Source: Pollutibacter soli
GTDB taxonomy: Bacteria > Bacteroidota > Bacteroidia > Chitinophagales > Chitinophagaceae
Length of the DNA: 64,000 nucleotides
NCBI GenBank assembly: GCA_029269725.1
Contig: JARJHS010000005.1
Span: 354,608-418,607, forward strand
Direction: 5' to 3'
The notes beneath the pieces are model-generated. The model searched no databases. It saw nothing but the letters and a program-made list of their open reading frames with translations, and was not told the origin of the DNA. This document shows positions 44,667 through 53,328 of the stretch, one piece after another; position 1 is the stretch's first letter, and every line of letters begins with the position of its first letter. Made by a program: the position numbers and the translations under genes.

Positions 44667-45344
44667 ATGCCCCTGTTTTATCAACAAGATATTAACGCGA
44701 CCACCCGCCTGGGTATCTGGAAGATCACGGAGACCGAAGATTTTTTTCTCCGTGAAGTTCCGCTGCAACGTGAAATAACTCATCCGCACAAAAGATTGCA
44801 ACATCTTGCCGGAAGATTTCTGCTTCGGATACTTTTTCCTGATTTCCCCTATGAACTCATCAGGATAGCCGATACACGAAAACCTTTTCTGGAAAATGAA
44901 GCTTATCACTTTTCAATCTCTCACTGCGGAGATTATGCCGCTGCAATTGTGAGCAGGACTGATCGCGTGGGAATTGATGTTGAAGAATCCACTCCCAAAA
45001 TACAAAGGATCAGAGGTAAATTTCTGCAAACTTCTGAAGAGGACTTAGTGGAGGAAACTATCCGTTCTCTCGATCCACAGCATCCACTAATGAAATCCCC
45101 CTGGATACTATTGACCTTATTCTGGTCAGCAAAGGAATCGGTGTACAAATGGTATGGCCTCGGCGGTATTGATTTCAGTGATCATATTGTTTTTTCTTCC
45201 ATCGACCCTACCGTGCACGGTACGATAAGGTGCCAGTTTTTGAAAAGTCAGCCGGTGAGTCTTGTAGTATATTTCCAGGTTTTTGAAACATTGTGTCTTT
45301 CTTATGTGACCCAACCTGGGAGGTCTAAGACCTCCCAGGTATAA
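44667..45344 (+). CDS. 4'-phosphopantetheinyl transferase superfamily protein
   Basis: 225 residues, Sfp-type. The catalytic blocks are SISHCGDYAAAIVS, VGIDVEE (Mg ligand Asp/Glu) and FWSAKESVYKWYG. It attaches phosphopantetheine from CoA to carrier proteins (ACP or secondary-metabolite carriers). No carrier protein gene lies nearby. The final eleven codons (ending GRSKTSQV) and the TAA stop are made of the palindromic repeat that starts at 45313, so the repeat has replaced or extended the original C-terminus. Confidence 0.9.
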   Translation: MPLFYQQDINATTRLGIWKITETEDFFLREVPLQREITHPHKRLQHLAGRFLLRILFPDFPYELIRIADTRKPFLENEAYHFSISHCGDYAAAIVSRTDRVGIDVEESTPKIQRIRGKFLQTSEEDLVEETIRSLDPQHPLMKSPWILLTLFWSAKESVYKWYGLGGIDFSDHIVFSSIDPTVHGTIRCQFLKSQPVSLVVYFQVFETLCLSYVTQPGRSKTSQV

Positions 45345-45775
45345 AAAACCTGCGAGGTTTAAAAGACCTGCCAGGTTTTAGACTTGCGAGGTTTGTTTAA
45401 ATGAAAAACTTTCACAAAACCAGACATTGAGAATTGCCCAAGAATACTTCAAATACAAAACTGAAAGGTTTAATTAGGAAGAAGTGAGATAGACGTACCC
45501 AACCTGGGAGGTCTGAGACCTCCCAGGTATAAAAAACCTGCGAGGTTTACAAGACCTGGCAGGTTTTAGACCTGCGAGGTTTGTTTAAATGAAAAGCTTT
45601 CACAAAACCTGACGATGAGGATTGCCCAAGACTACTTCAAATACAAAACTGAAAGGTTTAATATCGGGAAGGTTTGAGAATGATGTACGCGACCTGGGAG
45701 GTCTTAGACCTCCCAGGTTTAGAAAACCTGCCAGGTCTTAAACCTGCGAGGTTTATCAGACCTGCCAGGTCTTAC
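45313..45775. repeat. tandem array of 188-190 bp units with palindromes
   Basis: Units start at 45313, 45501 and 45691 (third one partial). Each starts with a 27-bp perfect palindrome with a 1-base centre (ACCTGGGAGGTCT and complement). More hairpins built from ACCTGCGAGGT / ACCTGCCAGGT follow, then about 100 bases of unique text (for example CAAATACAAAACTGAAAGG). The array fills the gap between convergent genes and provides the end of the transferase gene and adjoins the stop codon of the MtfA-like gene. Confidence 0.9.
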
Positions 45776-46638
45776 ACCGAATAATCGTGATAAGGATAAC
45801 GAAGCGGGTCCTGGCAAAGCAGGTCGCAGAGAATATTGTACAGCTCCGGATAATGTGAGTTTAACCGCTGAGGATTTTCGAAAAAGAGCTCAATACTTTC
45901 TGCCCAGAACTCCTGGAAATTCTTCATCGCATAATCAGAATACAATCCAATGCTGCGCTCTTTTTCTTTGGAATAAATCCTGTCGCCTAGCGCAGTAAAT
46001 ACCTGGAAGCAGTTCTTGAAGTTCCTGTCGATATACTCCTCAGTTTCAAAATTTTGATAATAAAGAGCGTGGGCCATTTCGTGCAATCCGACATTGCTGC
46101 TGTCGAATCGGTTTTTATAGCCTTCGAGGAACTGTTTCCATGCAATATTGATTGTGTTACCACTCACATTCCCGATAAGAATGCGCATAGGTTCCAGCGC
46201 AATAAATTCCTGTGGATAAATCTGAATAATATTGAAATGCGGCATTAAAAATTTATCCAGACCGAACGTAAGTTGTATCGAAGACGCGCTGATCAGGATC
46301 GGCATCTCCCGGTATCCTTTCACGTCATGAATGATGAAAATTTTCGTTTTGATAAATTTCCTGAGCCTTGATAAAAATTTATCCTGGTCGGGTGGGAGCA
46401 GCCTGTTGAAATAGGGGAAATATTTTATGAGAACTTTCCTGATGACTTCGTCAGAGAAATCAAGATTCTCTCCATAGTAAACCAGCGGACTGCTTAGGTG
46501 AATATTTTCTCCGACTTCTTTATTGTATTGTAATTCACCGGCGGCGTCATCTGAATAAAGAGTTTTTTTCCGGGATTTTCCCCGGAAGATCGTATAAACG
46601 ATCACCGCGATTAATATGATCAGCCAGGTTATTTCCAT
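45772..46638 (-). CDS. MtfA-like zinc-dependent peptidase
   Basis: 288 residues. An N-terminal membrane helix (WLIILIAVIVYTIF) precedes an MtfA/PF06167-type domain with the zinc motif GLHEMAHALYY (HExxH). The C-terminal acid block is MKNFQEFWAESIELFFENP, with a possible third zinc ligand Glu. In E. coli the family member MtfA acts on the repressor Mlc; the target here is unknown. Its stop codon directly adjoins the palindromic repeat array. It follows the DUF2130 gene by 33 bases on the same strand. Confidence 0.88.
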   Translation of the reverse strand: MEITWLIILIAVIVYTIFRGKSRKKTLYSDDAAGELQYNKEVGENIHLSSPLVYYGENLDFSDEVIRKVLIKYFPYFNRLLPPDQDKFLSRLRKFIKTKIFIIHDVKGYREMPILISASSIQLTFGLDKFLMPHFNIIQIYPQEFIALEPMRILIGNVSGNTINIAWKQFLEGYKNRFDSSNVGLHEMAHALYYQNFETEEYIDRNFKNCFQVFTALGDRIYSKEKERSIGLYSDYAMKNFQEFWAESIELFFENPQRLNSHYPELYNILCDLLCQDPLRYPYHDYSV

Positions 46639-46671
46639 CAGGGTCAGAAGGCAGCCTTTCGGTATAACGCT

Positions 46672-47928
46672 CTAACCTGATGTTAAAGTATCTGCCTCCG
46701 AATCCCATGGTAATTCTAGATTTATACTGTCCTGACCTGCAATTCCTTCCACCGATCCACGGATATATTGCGTATTTAACAATGCTTTTTCCAATTGTTT
46801 TTCACGGGCTTTCCAGATCCTTTCCATCATGTCACGTTCTTTCTGAATGGAAACACGGATACTCATGAACACTTCATAGATCGCCTTCCATTGTTCGCCA
46901 AACTCTTTACTGGTGAGATAATTATATAAGAGCACCATTTTATCCCCCTTGTTTTCCTGGGCTTTACGCACAGTTGCAACACGCAATATGCCGTCGCGCA
47001 GCACATGAACCAACGCCCGGACCTCATCGAAATTACAGATCCATACACCGTCTTTTTCTCCAAAGCTGTTCATATCCTTCGGCATTGTAGCCGAAACTAG
47101 CACAGCGATGTCTGCACCCAGAGAACGCATGTCTGTTTTCAGTTTCTCTGCCCAGTCCCTGGAGAAATCTTTTGTACGCTTGCTTTCAAAAATGATCCGT
47201 CCGCATTCGACAGCCATACTATTTCTTACTACCAGAATACAATCGGCACCACGAATACCTTTGCCGACTTCCTCTACCAAATCGAAAGGAAAACTACTTT
47301 TCAGCATTTCTTCAAGCGCGAGTTCCTGTACTTCGCCCTGTAACTGCATAGACCCCTGTTCCGCCTTTCGCTTCATTTCATCCACCAGCTTCTTCTGATC
47401 TTCCAGCTGCTTTTCAAGCTCCTTCATCCGCAATTTGTTCTCCGTTTCTTTTACCTGCGATTTTTCCTCTTCCTGCTTCCTTAGTTCTTCTGTAAGTTTC
47501 TCTCTTTCCGCCTGGAGTTTGCGATGTACATCGAGTTCAAGTTCAGCTTCCCTGTTTTTCAGCTGTTGTTCTTTCTGAAGAAATTCCAGTTCCTTTTCCC
47601 GTGCAAGTTTTAATTTTTCTTCCTGGTCGCGACTGTTTTGTTTCAAAAGGGAAAGCTGGGTTTCATAATCGGAACTTACGGCCTTGCGTATCTGCTCTTC
47701 GAGCTGTTGCTGTATTTTATTTTTTTCAATCTGTAACTGTTTCCCATATTCCAGATCCTTTGCATCCAGTTGCTGCTTTAGGAATTGCTCTCTTTTTGAA
47801 TATTCTTCATCTTTTTTCCTAGTGTATTCATTCATTTTTTCCCTCAGGTCCTTTTTATAATCTTCCGATAAAGACTCTTCCAGCGGAAAAACAAAAGAAC
47901 AACTCGGGCACTTGATATTGGTCGCCAT
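46672..47928 (-). CDS. DUF2130 coiled-coil protein with nuclease-like domain
   Basis: 418 residues from ATG 47928 (the frame opens with TTG at 47949). N-terminal CPSCSFVFPLEE (single CxxC), a long coiled coil (about 20-205) rich in Glu/Lys/Gln, then the DUF2130 domain: GIRGADCILVV, CGRIIFESKRTKDFS and GADIAVLVSATMP. The D...E-x-K pattern resembles a PD-(D/E)xK nuclease core. Function unknown; DNA-related role is inference. It is in one operon with the MtfA-like gene. Confidence 0.85.
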   Translation of the reverse strand: MATNIKCPSCSFVFPLEESLSEDYKKDLREKMNEYTRKKDEEYSKREQFLKQQLDAKDLEYGKQLQIEKNKIQQQLEEQIRKAVSSDYETQLSLLKQNSRDQEEKLKLAREKELEFLQKEQQLKNREAELELDVHRKLQAEREKLTEELRKQEEEKSQVKETENKLRMKELEKQLEDQKKLVDEMKRKAEQGSMQLQGEVQELALEEMLKSSFPFDLVEEVGKGIRGADCILVVRNSMAVECGRIIFESKRTKDFSRDWAEKLKTDMRSLGADIAVLVSATMPKDMNSFGEKDGVWICNFDEVRALVHVLRDGILRVATVRKAQENKGDKMVLLYNYLTSKEFGEQWKAIYEVFMSIRVSIQKERDMMERIWKAREKQLEKALLNTQYIRGSVEGIAGQDSINLELPWDSEADTLTSG

Positions 47929-48000
47929 GCTTATCTGTTGATTGTTCAAATTACGAAACTATCAATTCTTGTCTCGTAGCGAAATACATTCAAAAAACAG

Positions 48001-48027
48001 AAAAAGCCGTCATGCGACGGCTTTTTC
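48001..48027 (-). terminator. bidirectional intrinsic terminator
   Basis: AAAAAGCCGTC / GACGGCTTTTT with a 4-base loop (CATG-type) has A and T runs on both sides. It serves the DUF2911 gene, whose stop is 18 bases away on the minus strand. Confidence 0.9.
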
Positions 48028-48045
48028 ACGAAATAAAAATTCTTA

Positions 48046-48876
48046 CTAGTTCAGTGTTGCAAGAAGATTATTATTCAGCGTTACATAATCATCATTCTTC
48101 TGTGCCTTTGCCAGCTCAATGGATTTTTTCGCTGAAGCGATAGCTTCGTTTTTCTTGCCAAGTTTGGCCTGGAGATTCGCCTGCTGATACCAAACCCAGA
48201 AAGCATCAGGAGTTTCCTTTACTGCTTTACCTAACCACTCTTCCGCCTTTTTCAAATCCTTACCAGATTCGATATAGTACATAGCTGCCTGAAAATACGG
48301 CGGCTTGGCAGATTTCATCTGCTGATCAATTTCAGCCATCACTTTCGCATCTACTTCCTGTGAAATTGTAAATGCAACGAGTGTGTTTTCCCAGATCATC
48401 ATTAAATCAATACCAGTGTTTTTGGCATTGTCAAAAGTGATCATGAATGTTTCAACAGCTACGGGAAGATTTTGAGCAGCGGCCGTAAATCTCAGAACAT
48501 CCTGGTCCTGTTTATAAGCAGCAGGACTCGTAACATCTGTCTGTTTGCTAAGTATGATGGTCCAATCGCCTGAATTAGGAATAGTCAGTAAACCATATTT
48601 CCCGGCAGGTACTTTTTTACCATTGATGATAACATCATCTTTAAAGGTAATTGTAGTTGCGGCGTTGGCACCTGTACGCCATACTTTTCCGTAAGGAACC
48701 AATTCGCCCATAATTTTGCGACCACGTGCACTTGGTCTTGAATAATTTACTTCGACACTGGTCAGTGCAAAATCCTGTTTGATGGTCTGGCCGACAGAAG
48801 CCTGTGGCGTTTTAAGTTGTGCTTCTGCGATGAAAAATAAACTGCATACGGCAACAGTCAATAGCATACGTTTCAT
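48046..48876 (-). CDS. DUF2911 domain protein with TPR-like end
   Basis: 276 residues from ATG 48876, which gives a signal peptide (LLTVAVCSLFFIAEAQ); the frame opens at 48948. DUF2911 core: VEVNYSRPSARGRKIMGELV, YGKVWRTGANAATTITF and AGKYGLLTIP. The last 80 residues (KKAEEWLGKAVKETPDAFWV, LGKKNEAIASAKKSIELAK) resemble TPRs. It is common in Bacteroidota as a periplasmic protein of unknown function. Confidence 0.88.
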   Translation of the reverse strand: MKRMLLTVAVCSLFFIAEAQLKTPQASVGQTIKQDFALTSVEVNYSRPSARGRKIMGELVPYGKVWRTGANAATTITFKDDVIINGKKVPAGKYGLLTIPNSGDWTIILSKQTDVTSPAAYKQDQDVLRFTAAAQNLPVAVETFMITFDNAKNTGIDLMMIWENTLVAFTISQEVDAKVMAEIDQQMKSAKPPYFQAAMYYIESGKDLKKAEEWLGKAVKETPDAFWVWYQQANLQAKLGKKNEAIASAKKSIELAKAQKNDDYVTLNNNLLATLN

Positions 48877-49258
48877 AAGAAAGTAAATTTCCGCGAAGGT
48901 AGGGAAAAGAGGCAAAAGGCGAGGAAATACTAAGGAGGCATAAGGCAAAAGGAAACAGCCGATTAAGGAGACGGCAGACAGCAGACACCTGACTGTAGAT
49001 AGCGGGTCGTTACCAGGAGGTAGTATCCGATGAGCTATAGGTAACGGCTTAAAGACCGGTTACATTGAAACGTTGATGGTCAGAATTGTTGAGGCCCAGG
49101 GCATGGCGTCTCTGCAATTCTGGTAAAAAGCCAATATCCATAGAAGGAATGCAGAAACCTGGGCCTTGCTGTTCAAGGTTCAATCAATGAATCACAATAC
49201 CATTTCCTTTGATATTCGAATTTATCTGCTGCCCGCGACCAGCTGCTTTTTTTCAGCC
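48877..49258. other. gap with a structured 75-base element
   Basis: No supported gene. It starts with purine-rich text (GGCAAAAGGAAACAGCCGATT) similar to that at 1570-1590. At 49092-49166 outer arms AGGCCCAGG / CCTGGGCCT enclose inner arms TCTGCAATTC / GAATGCAGA (one bulge), leaving an apical loop of about 26 bases. It could be a small structured RNA or a relic of a mobile element. Confidence 0.45.
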
Positions 49259-50614
49259 TTAAAATACGACAGTTACCTTCACCCGGATCGCCTTCTCCGT
49301 ATTATACAGTTCCCATTTCGGACCTTCTCGAACGAGCCGGAGGGCCTCACGGTCACAGGCAGTGCTGAGCGATTTTTCAACTTTGAAATCGGAGAGCCAG
49401 CCCATATTGTTTACAAGAAAAGAAAGTACAACGCTTCCTTCAATATTCTTCCCATCTGTCCCTCGCTGAGGACGAACATTGTTTAGCAGATACAGGTGAT
49501 ATAATCCCCAGCCATCAACCGGCTCAGCTACTGGTTCAGTAGAAACAAAACCAGTGTCTGCAACCGGCAAAGAATCTTCCTTTTCATGATCAATGACTGA
49601 TACTTTTTTGTCGGACGATTTAAATTTTTTGGTTTTCGGTGGCAGTGAATTCAGTACCAGTTGATGTTGCGGCTGATTGTAATTCAGCACTACAGAATTG
49701 GTCAGGTACCCGACCGATTTTATATCGACATTAAGAACGCTATCAGCAGAGAATAACCGAAAATTACCTTTGGCATCAGTGTAGGTAAGACTATTGGCAT
49801 TTTTTACCGCAATATTTGCAAAGGAAACCGGCTTTTGCTCAGCATTGGTTACTTTGCCGGTGAAAAAATACAACCTGTTCGGATTAGTCTTTTCGTCTGC
49901 ATTTGCAGGACGCAGGAAAGCTTCATTAGAGGTAGATTTTACCACGGAAGGTTTTATTTCTACTCCAGCTGCTTTGCTTTCCAAAACATCATGGCTGATA
50001 TCGATTTTGCTTGCTTCTGCTTTCTGAACCTCGGCCAATGCTTCGGGTTTCTTCTCATCGGATCTGTCCTTTTTTGACTTTTCTACCGGAACCGGAGAAG
50101 TCAATGCTATCTTATTTGTTTCTTCATATGATTTCTTCTGCCTGTCTTCGATTTGCCTGTTGAGAGATTCATCAGGTGCCGTTGTTCCAGTATCCTGTCG
50201 ATCAGCAACTGCAGACTCCTCAGGGTTTTTAGCGGAATCAGATTTCCGGACTTGTTCTTCTTTATTTATTGCGAGTTGATTTGAATCCAGTTGCCGGTTT
50301 ACTAATACTACTGTGGAAAGAATTGCAATAGCAAAAATCGCTGCAGCAACAGCAATTCTTCCCCAACTTACTCTGCGGGGTAACCGAACAATCCTGCCTT
50401 CAGTTTTTTCAGCAAGTCTTGATCTCAATTCGACGAGATCAGACTTCAACTTATTTTCTTCAATGGAAGCCATCCCTTCAATTGCATCAGCCAAAAACGG
50501 ATCCTGCAACGCCTGTTTTTCAAGCGCATACATTTCAGTTGCAGTCATTTCTCCTGAAAGATATCTGCGGATCTGTTCCTGTTGTGAGATGCTATTTGTT
50601 TCGTCCTTATCCAT
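49259..50614 (-). CDS. anti-sigma-like membrane protein with TonB C-terminal domain
   Basis: 451 residues. The N-terminus (about 1-80) looks like a Bacteroidota anti-sigma factor (QQEQIRRYLSGEMTATEMYA, DPFLADAIEGMAS). One membrane helix (about 87-107), a charged linker, a carboxypeptidase-regulatory-like beta domain (about 255-325, FFTGKVTNAEQKPVSFANI) and a TonB C-terminal-like domain (about 375-451, GSVVLSFLVNNMGWLSDF) follow. It can sense an envelope event and release the ECF sigma factor encoded 28 bases upstream (inference from order). Confidence 0.82.
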   Translation of the reverse strand: MDKDETNSISQQEQIRRYLSGEMTATEMYALEKQALQDPFLADAIEGMASIEENKLKSDLVELRSRLAEKTEGRIVRLPRRVSWGRIAVAAAIFAIAILSTVVLVNRQLDSNQLAINKEEQVRKSDSAKNPEESAVADRQDTGTTAPDESLNRQIEDRQKKSYEETNKIALTSPVPVEKSKKDRSDEKKPEALAEVQKAEASKIDISHDVLESKAAGVEIKPSVVKSTSNEAFLRPANADEKTNPNRLYFFTGKVTNAEQKPVSFANIAVKNANSLTYTDAKGNFRLFSADSVLNVDIKSVGYLTNSVVLNYNQPQHQLVLNSLPPKTKKFKSSDKKVSVIDHEKEDSLPVADTGFVSTEPVAEPVDGWGLYHLYLLNNVRPQRGTDGKNIEGSVVLSFLVNNMGWLSDFKVEKSLSTACDREALRLVREGPKWELYNTEKAIRVKVTVVF

Positions 50615-50642
50615 TGAACATTTACGATGTTATGTCTTTTTG

Positions 50643-51230
50643 TTAAAGTTCAGATTTCTCTTTTAGTTTTTTCTCCATACATATCTTCATATTCCTTCTG
50701 CCATTCTGGATCAAACTGCGTACACGGTTCCATTCGTTGCCAGTGATATCTGCTATCTCTTTATAACTTTTTTGCTCCAGGTAAAAGAGTTTCACCGATT
50801 CTTTCTGATCGACAGGCAGTAAGTCCATACATTTTTCCATCTGTTCCAGCTGCTCCTCTTTTTCCAGCGCACCATTAAGATGCCCGTTTTCCCCGGATTG
50901 CATAAGATCCGGTGAAATTGTTGAAGTCTTTTGTTTATTGCTGGCTCTCAAGGCCATAAGACAATGATTCTTAGCAAGTACATACAACCAGCTGCGGAAT
51001 TGTTCTACATCGTGTTTTGGTAATTTGACGACCAATGATTCAAAAATCTGCATCACCGCATCCTTACTTTCTTCAGTGTCCTTTAGATATTTTAAACAGA
51101 CACCATATACAAGGTCCATATAGCGCTCATACAATTGAGCCAGAACTTTCAGGTCCTGCTCTTTTTGAAACAGGTGCACCAGTTCAGCATCAGTCAGTTG
51201 GCTTGCTTCTATATTCCTAATAAAATTCAT
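50643..51230 (-). CDS. ECF-type sigma factor
   Basis: 195 residues. Region 2: LYERYMDLVYGVCLKYLKD with AVMQIFESLV. Region 4: LPVDQKESVKLFYLEQKSYK and EIADITGNEWNRVRSLIQNG. No zinc anti-sigma is fused; the cognate anti-sigma-like gene follows. Divergent from the VWA gene, which may be part of the regulon (inference). The 93-base gap between them should hold both promoters. Confidence 0.93.
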   Translation of the reverse strand: MNFIRNIEASQLTDAELVHLFQKEQDLKVLAQLYERYMDLVYGVCLKYLKDTEESKDAVMQIFESLVVKLPKHDVEQFRSWLYVLAKNHCLMALRASNKQKTSTISPDLMQSGENGHLNGALEKEEQLEQMEKCMDLLPVDQKESVKLFYLEQKSYKEIADITGNEWNRVRSLIQNGRRNMKICMEKKLKEKSEL

Positions 51231-51323
51231 TGCAGAAACGACCGGAAAATTAATATAAAAAAATTATGCAGTCGAATTATGTAATGCATTCGTGGCAGGC
51301 ATCTGATTATTAAAATCAATTTT

Positions 51324-53270
51324 ATGCGGATAATAACATTTATCCTGCTCATCGCAGCAGGACTCACGTTTTCCTTTGCCAAAAATGAAACGGTAACGAT
51401 AAAAGGTATGGTTACTGATGAGAAAGGTGCGCCTTTGTCGGGCGTTCAGGTAGTTCAAAAGAAAACAAAGAATGCAGTGACGACGGATGCTCATGGAAAT
51501 TTTTCCATTACTGTTGCACAGCTTCCGGCAACTTTAATTGTTTCCGGAGTTGGCTATACATCGCAGGAAGTAATGGTGAAAAATCAGAATACGCAGTGGA
51601 TCATGCTTCAGCCATCTGCTACGAAACTGGAAGAAGTTGTGGTGACGGGTTATGCGACAAAAAAAGTCAGCGACGTAACAGGAAGTGTATCTACTTTAAT
51701 TGCTGAACCTATTCTACATAGCCAATTGCAGGGTAGAGCAGCAGGAGTGACTGTCACCCGTTCACATAGGAAACAAAAGCAAGACAAATATTTTGAAGAT
51801 GAATATAGTCGTGAAGGTTATGATCATATAGTTGAAAACAGATACCTGCGCGTAACTGACAATCCTTTATCTACTTTTTCGATTGATGTTGATGCTGCGT
51901 CTTACAGCAATGTACGCAGGTTTATCAATGATGGTTCGCTTCCACCTGCGGGAGCCGTTCGTATAGAGGAACTGATCAATTACTTTAATTATAACTACCC
52001 TCAACCAGTAACCGAAGATCCGTTTGCTATATATACTGAGATTGCTAATAGTCCATGGAAAAAAAATCATCAGCTGGTGATGATCGGGCTACAGGGGAAA
52101 AAGATCCCGGTGGAAAATCTTCCTGCATCTAACCTGGTTTTTTTGATTGATGTTTCAGGTTCTATGCAGGATTTCAATAAACTTCCTTTGGTGAAATCGA
52201 GTTTGCTGATGCTTGTGGATCAGCTTCGCGAACAGGATAATGTGGCTATCGTTGTATATGCAGGTGCTGCGGGACTTGTGCTTCCTTCTACATCCGGCTC
52301 CAACAAAGCAGCTATAAGGGCTGCAATTGAAAGACTGGAAGCCGGTGGATCAACTGCTGGTAGTGCCGGTATCAGGCTTGCCTATAATACGGCACTTGCG
52401 AATTTCAAAAAAGGCGGCAATAACAGGGTTATTCTCTGTACCGATGGTGACTTCAATGTTGGCGAGAGCAGTGATGATGCGCTAGAAACATTGATTGAAA
52501 AGGAAAGAAAGTCAGGCGTATTTCTGACTGTGCTCGGTTATGGAATGGGCAATTACCAGGATGCCAAAATGCAAAAACTTGCCGATAAAGGAAACGGTAA
52601 TCATGCTTATATCGATCAGCTCAGCGAAGCAAAAAAAGTTTTAGTTAATGAATTCGGTGGTACGCTTTTTACGATTGCAAAAGATGTGAAACTCCAGATT
52701 GAATTCAATCCCAACCTTGTACAGGCATATCGGCTTATCGGTTATGAAAATCGCTTATTGAATAAAGAGGATTTCAATAATGATAAAAAAGATGCGGGCG
52801 ATATGGGCAGCGGTCATACCGTTACAGCTCTTTATGAAATCATTCCGGCAGGAGTAAAAGCAAGTGAATTGGAGAGTGTTGATTCGCTGAAGTACCAAAA
52901 AACAGATAAAAGTAAAAAACAGGAATCAACCTGGGCGAAGGAGATGATGAATATCAAAATCAGGTATAAGAAACCCGATGAAGATCAAAGCAAATTGCTC
53001 GTACATCCGGTATTGTATTCAGGAACCGATTGGAAAAAGACTTCTGAAAACTTTCGTTTAGCATCTGCAGTTGCAGGATATGGCATGTTATTGCGGAATT
53101 CTGAATTCAAAGGAAATATCAGTTATAGTAAAGTGCTGGAGATTTTATCAGGGGTGATGAATAATGATAAAGAAGGATATCGCAAAGAATTCAGATCTAT
53201 CGTGATAAAGACTGCAGGTATAAAAGGCCATGATATTGAAGAAGATGAGGAAGAGTTAACAATGAATTGA
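51324..53270 (+). CDS. VWA (YfbK-like) protein with SusC-plug-like segment
   Basis: 648 residues. Signal peptide (FILLIAAGLTFSFAK), carboxypeptidase-regulatory-like domain (about 24-100, VTIKGMVTDEKGAPLSGV), then a SusC/RagA-type segment (about 102-147: LEEVVVTGYATKKVSDVTG; LQGRAAGVTVTR). Next are a YfbK N-domain (FSIDVDAASYSNVRRFINDG), a von Willebrand A domain with MIDAS motif DVSGSM (about 275) and a C-terminal DUF3520 region (about 465-640). Metal-dependent binding of a partner at the envelope is likely. The segment that resembles TonB-dependent receptors lacks the barrel and cannot be a transporter. Divergent from the sigma factor gene. Confidence 0.9.
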   Translation: MRIITFILLIAAGLTFSFAKNETVTIKGMVTDEKGAPLSGVQVVQKKTKNAVTTDAHGNFSITVAQLPATLIVSGVGYTSQEVMVKNQNTQWIMLQPSATKLEEVVVTGYATKKVSDVTGSVSTLIAEPILHSQLQGRAAGVTVTRSHRKQKQDKYFEDEYSREGYDHIVENRYLRVTDNPLSTFSIDVDAASYSNVRRFINDGSLPPAGAVRIEELINYFNYNYPQPVTEDPFAIYTEIANSPWKKNHQLVMIGLQGKKIPVENLPASNLVFLIDVSGSMQDFNKLPLVKSSLLMLVDQLREQDNVAIVVYAGAAGLVLPSTSGSNKAAIRAAIERLEAGGSTAGSAGIRLAYNTALANFKKGGNNRVILCTDGDFNVGESSDDALETLIEKERKSGVFLTVLGYGMGNYQDAKMQKLADKGNGNHAYIDQLSEAKKVLVNEFGGTLFTIAKDVKLQIEFNPNLVQAYRLIGYENRLLNKEDFNNDKKDAGDMGSGHTVTALYEIIPAGVKASELESVDSLKYQKTDKSKKQESTWAKEMMNIKIRYKKPDEDQSKLLVHPVLYSGTDWKKTSENFRLASAVAGYGMLLRNSEFKGNISYSKVLEILSGVMNNDKEGYRKEFRSIVIKTAGIKGHDIEEDEEELTMN

Positions 53271-53295
53271 GCTGTGAAAAATAGCTTCGATTCCA

Positions 53296-53328
53296 GACCG
53301 GCACTGTAAAGTTGCCGGTCATTTTTTT
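53296..53328 (+). terminator. intrinsic terminator of the VWA gene
   Basis: Stem GACCGGCA / TGCCGGTC (8 bp, 9-base loop) followed by ATTTTTTT. It overlaps the stop codon of the convergent M1 peptidase gene (53319-53321) and that gene's last codons. Confidence 0.88.

Noticed and set aside
45313-45775. CRISPR-like array
   Set aside because: Only two and a half units with a 190-bp period, conserved 'spacers', no cas genes.
49166-49486. 106-codon frame opposite the TonB-domain gene
   Set aside because: Mostly antisense to a well-supported CDS; no signal or domain.
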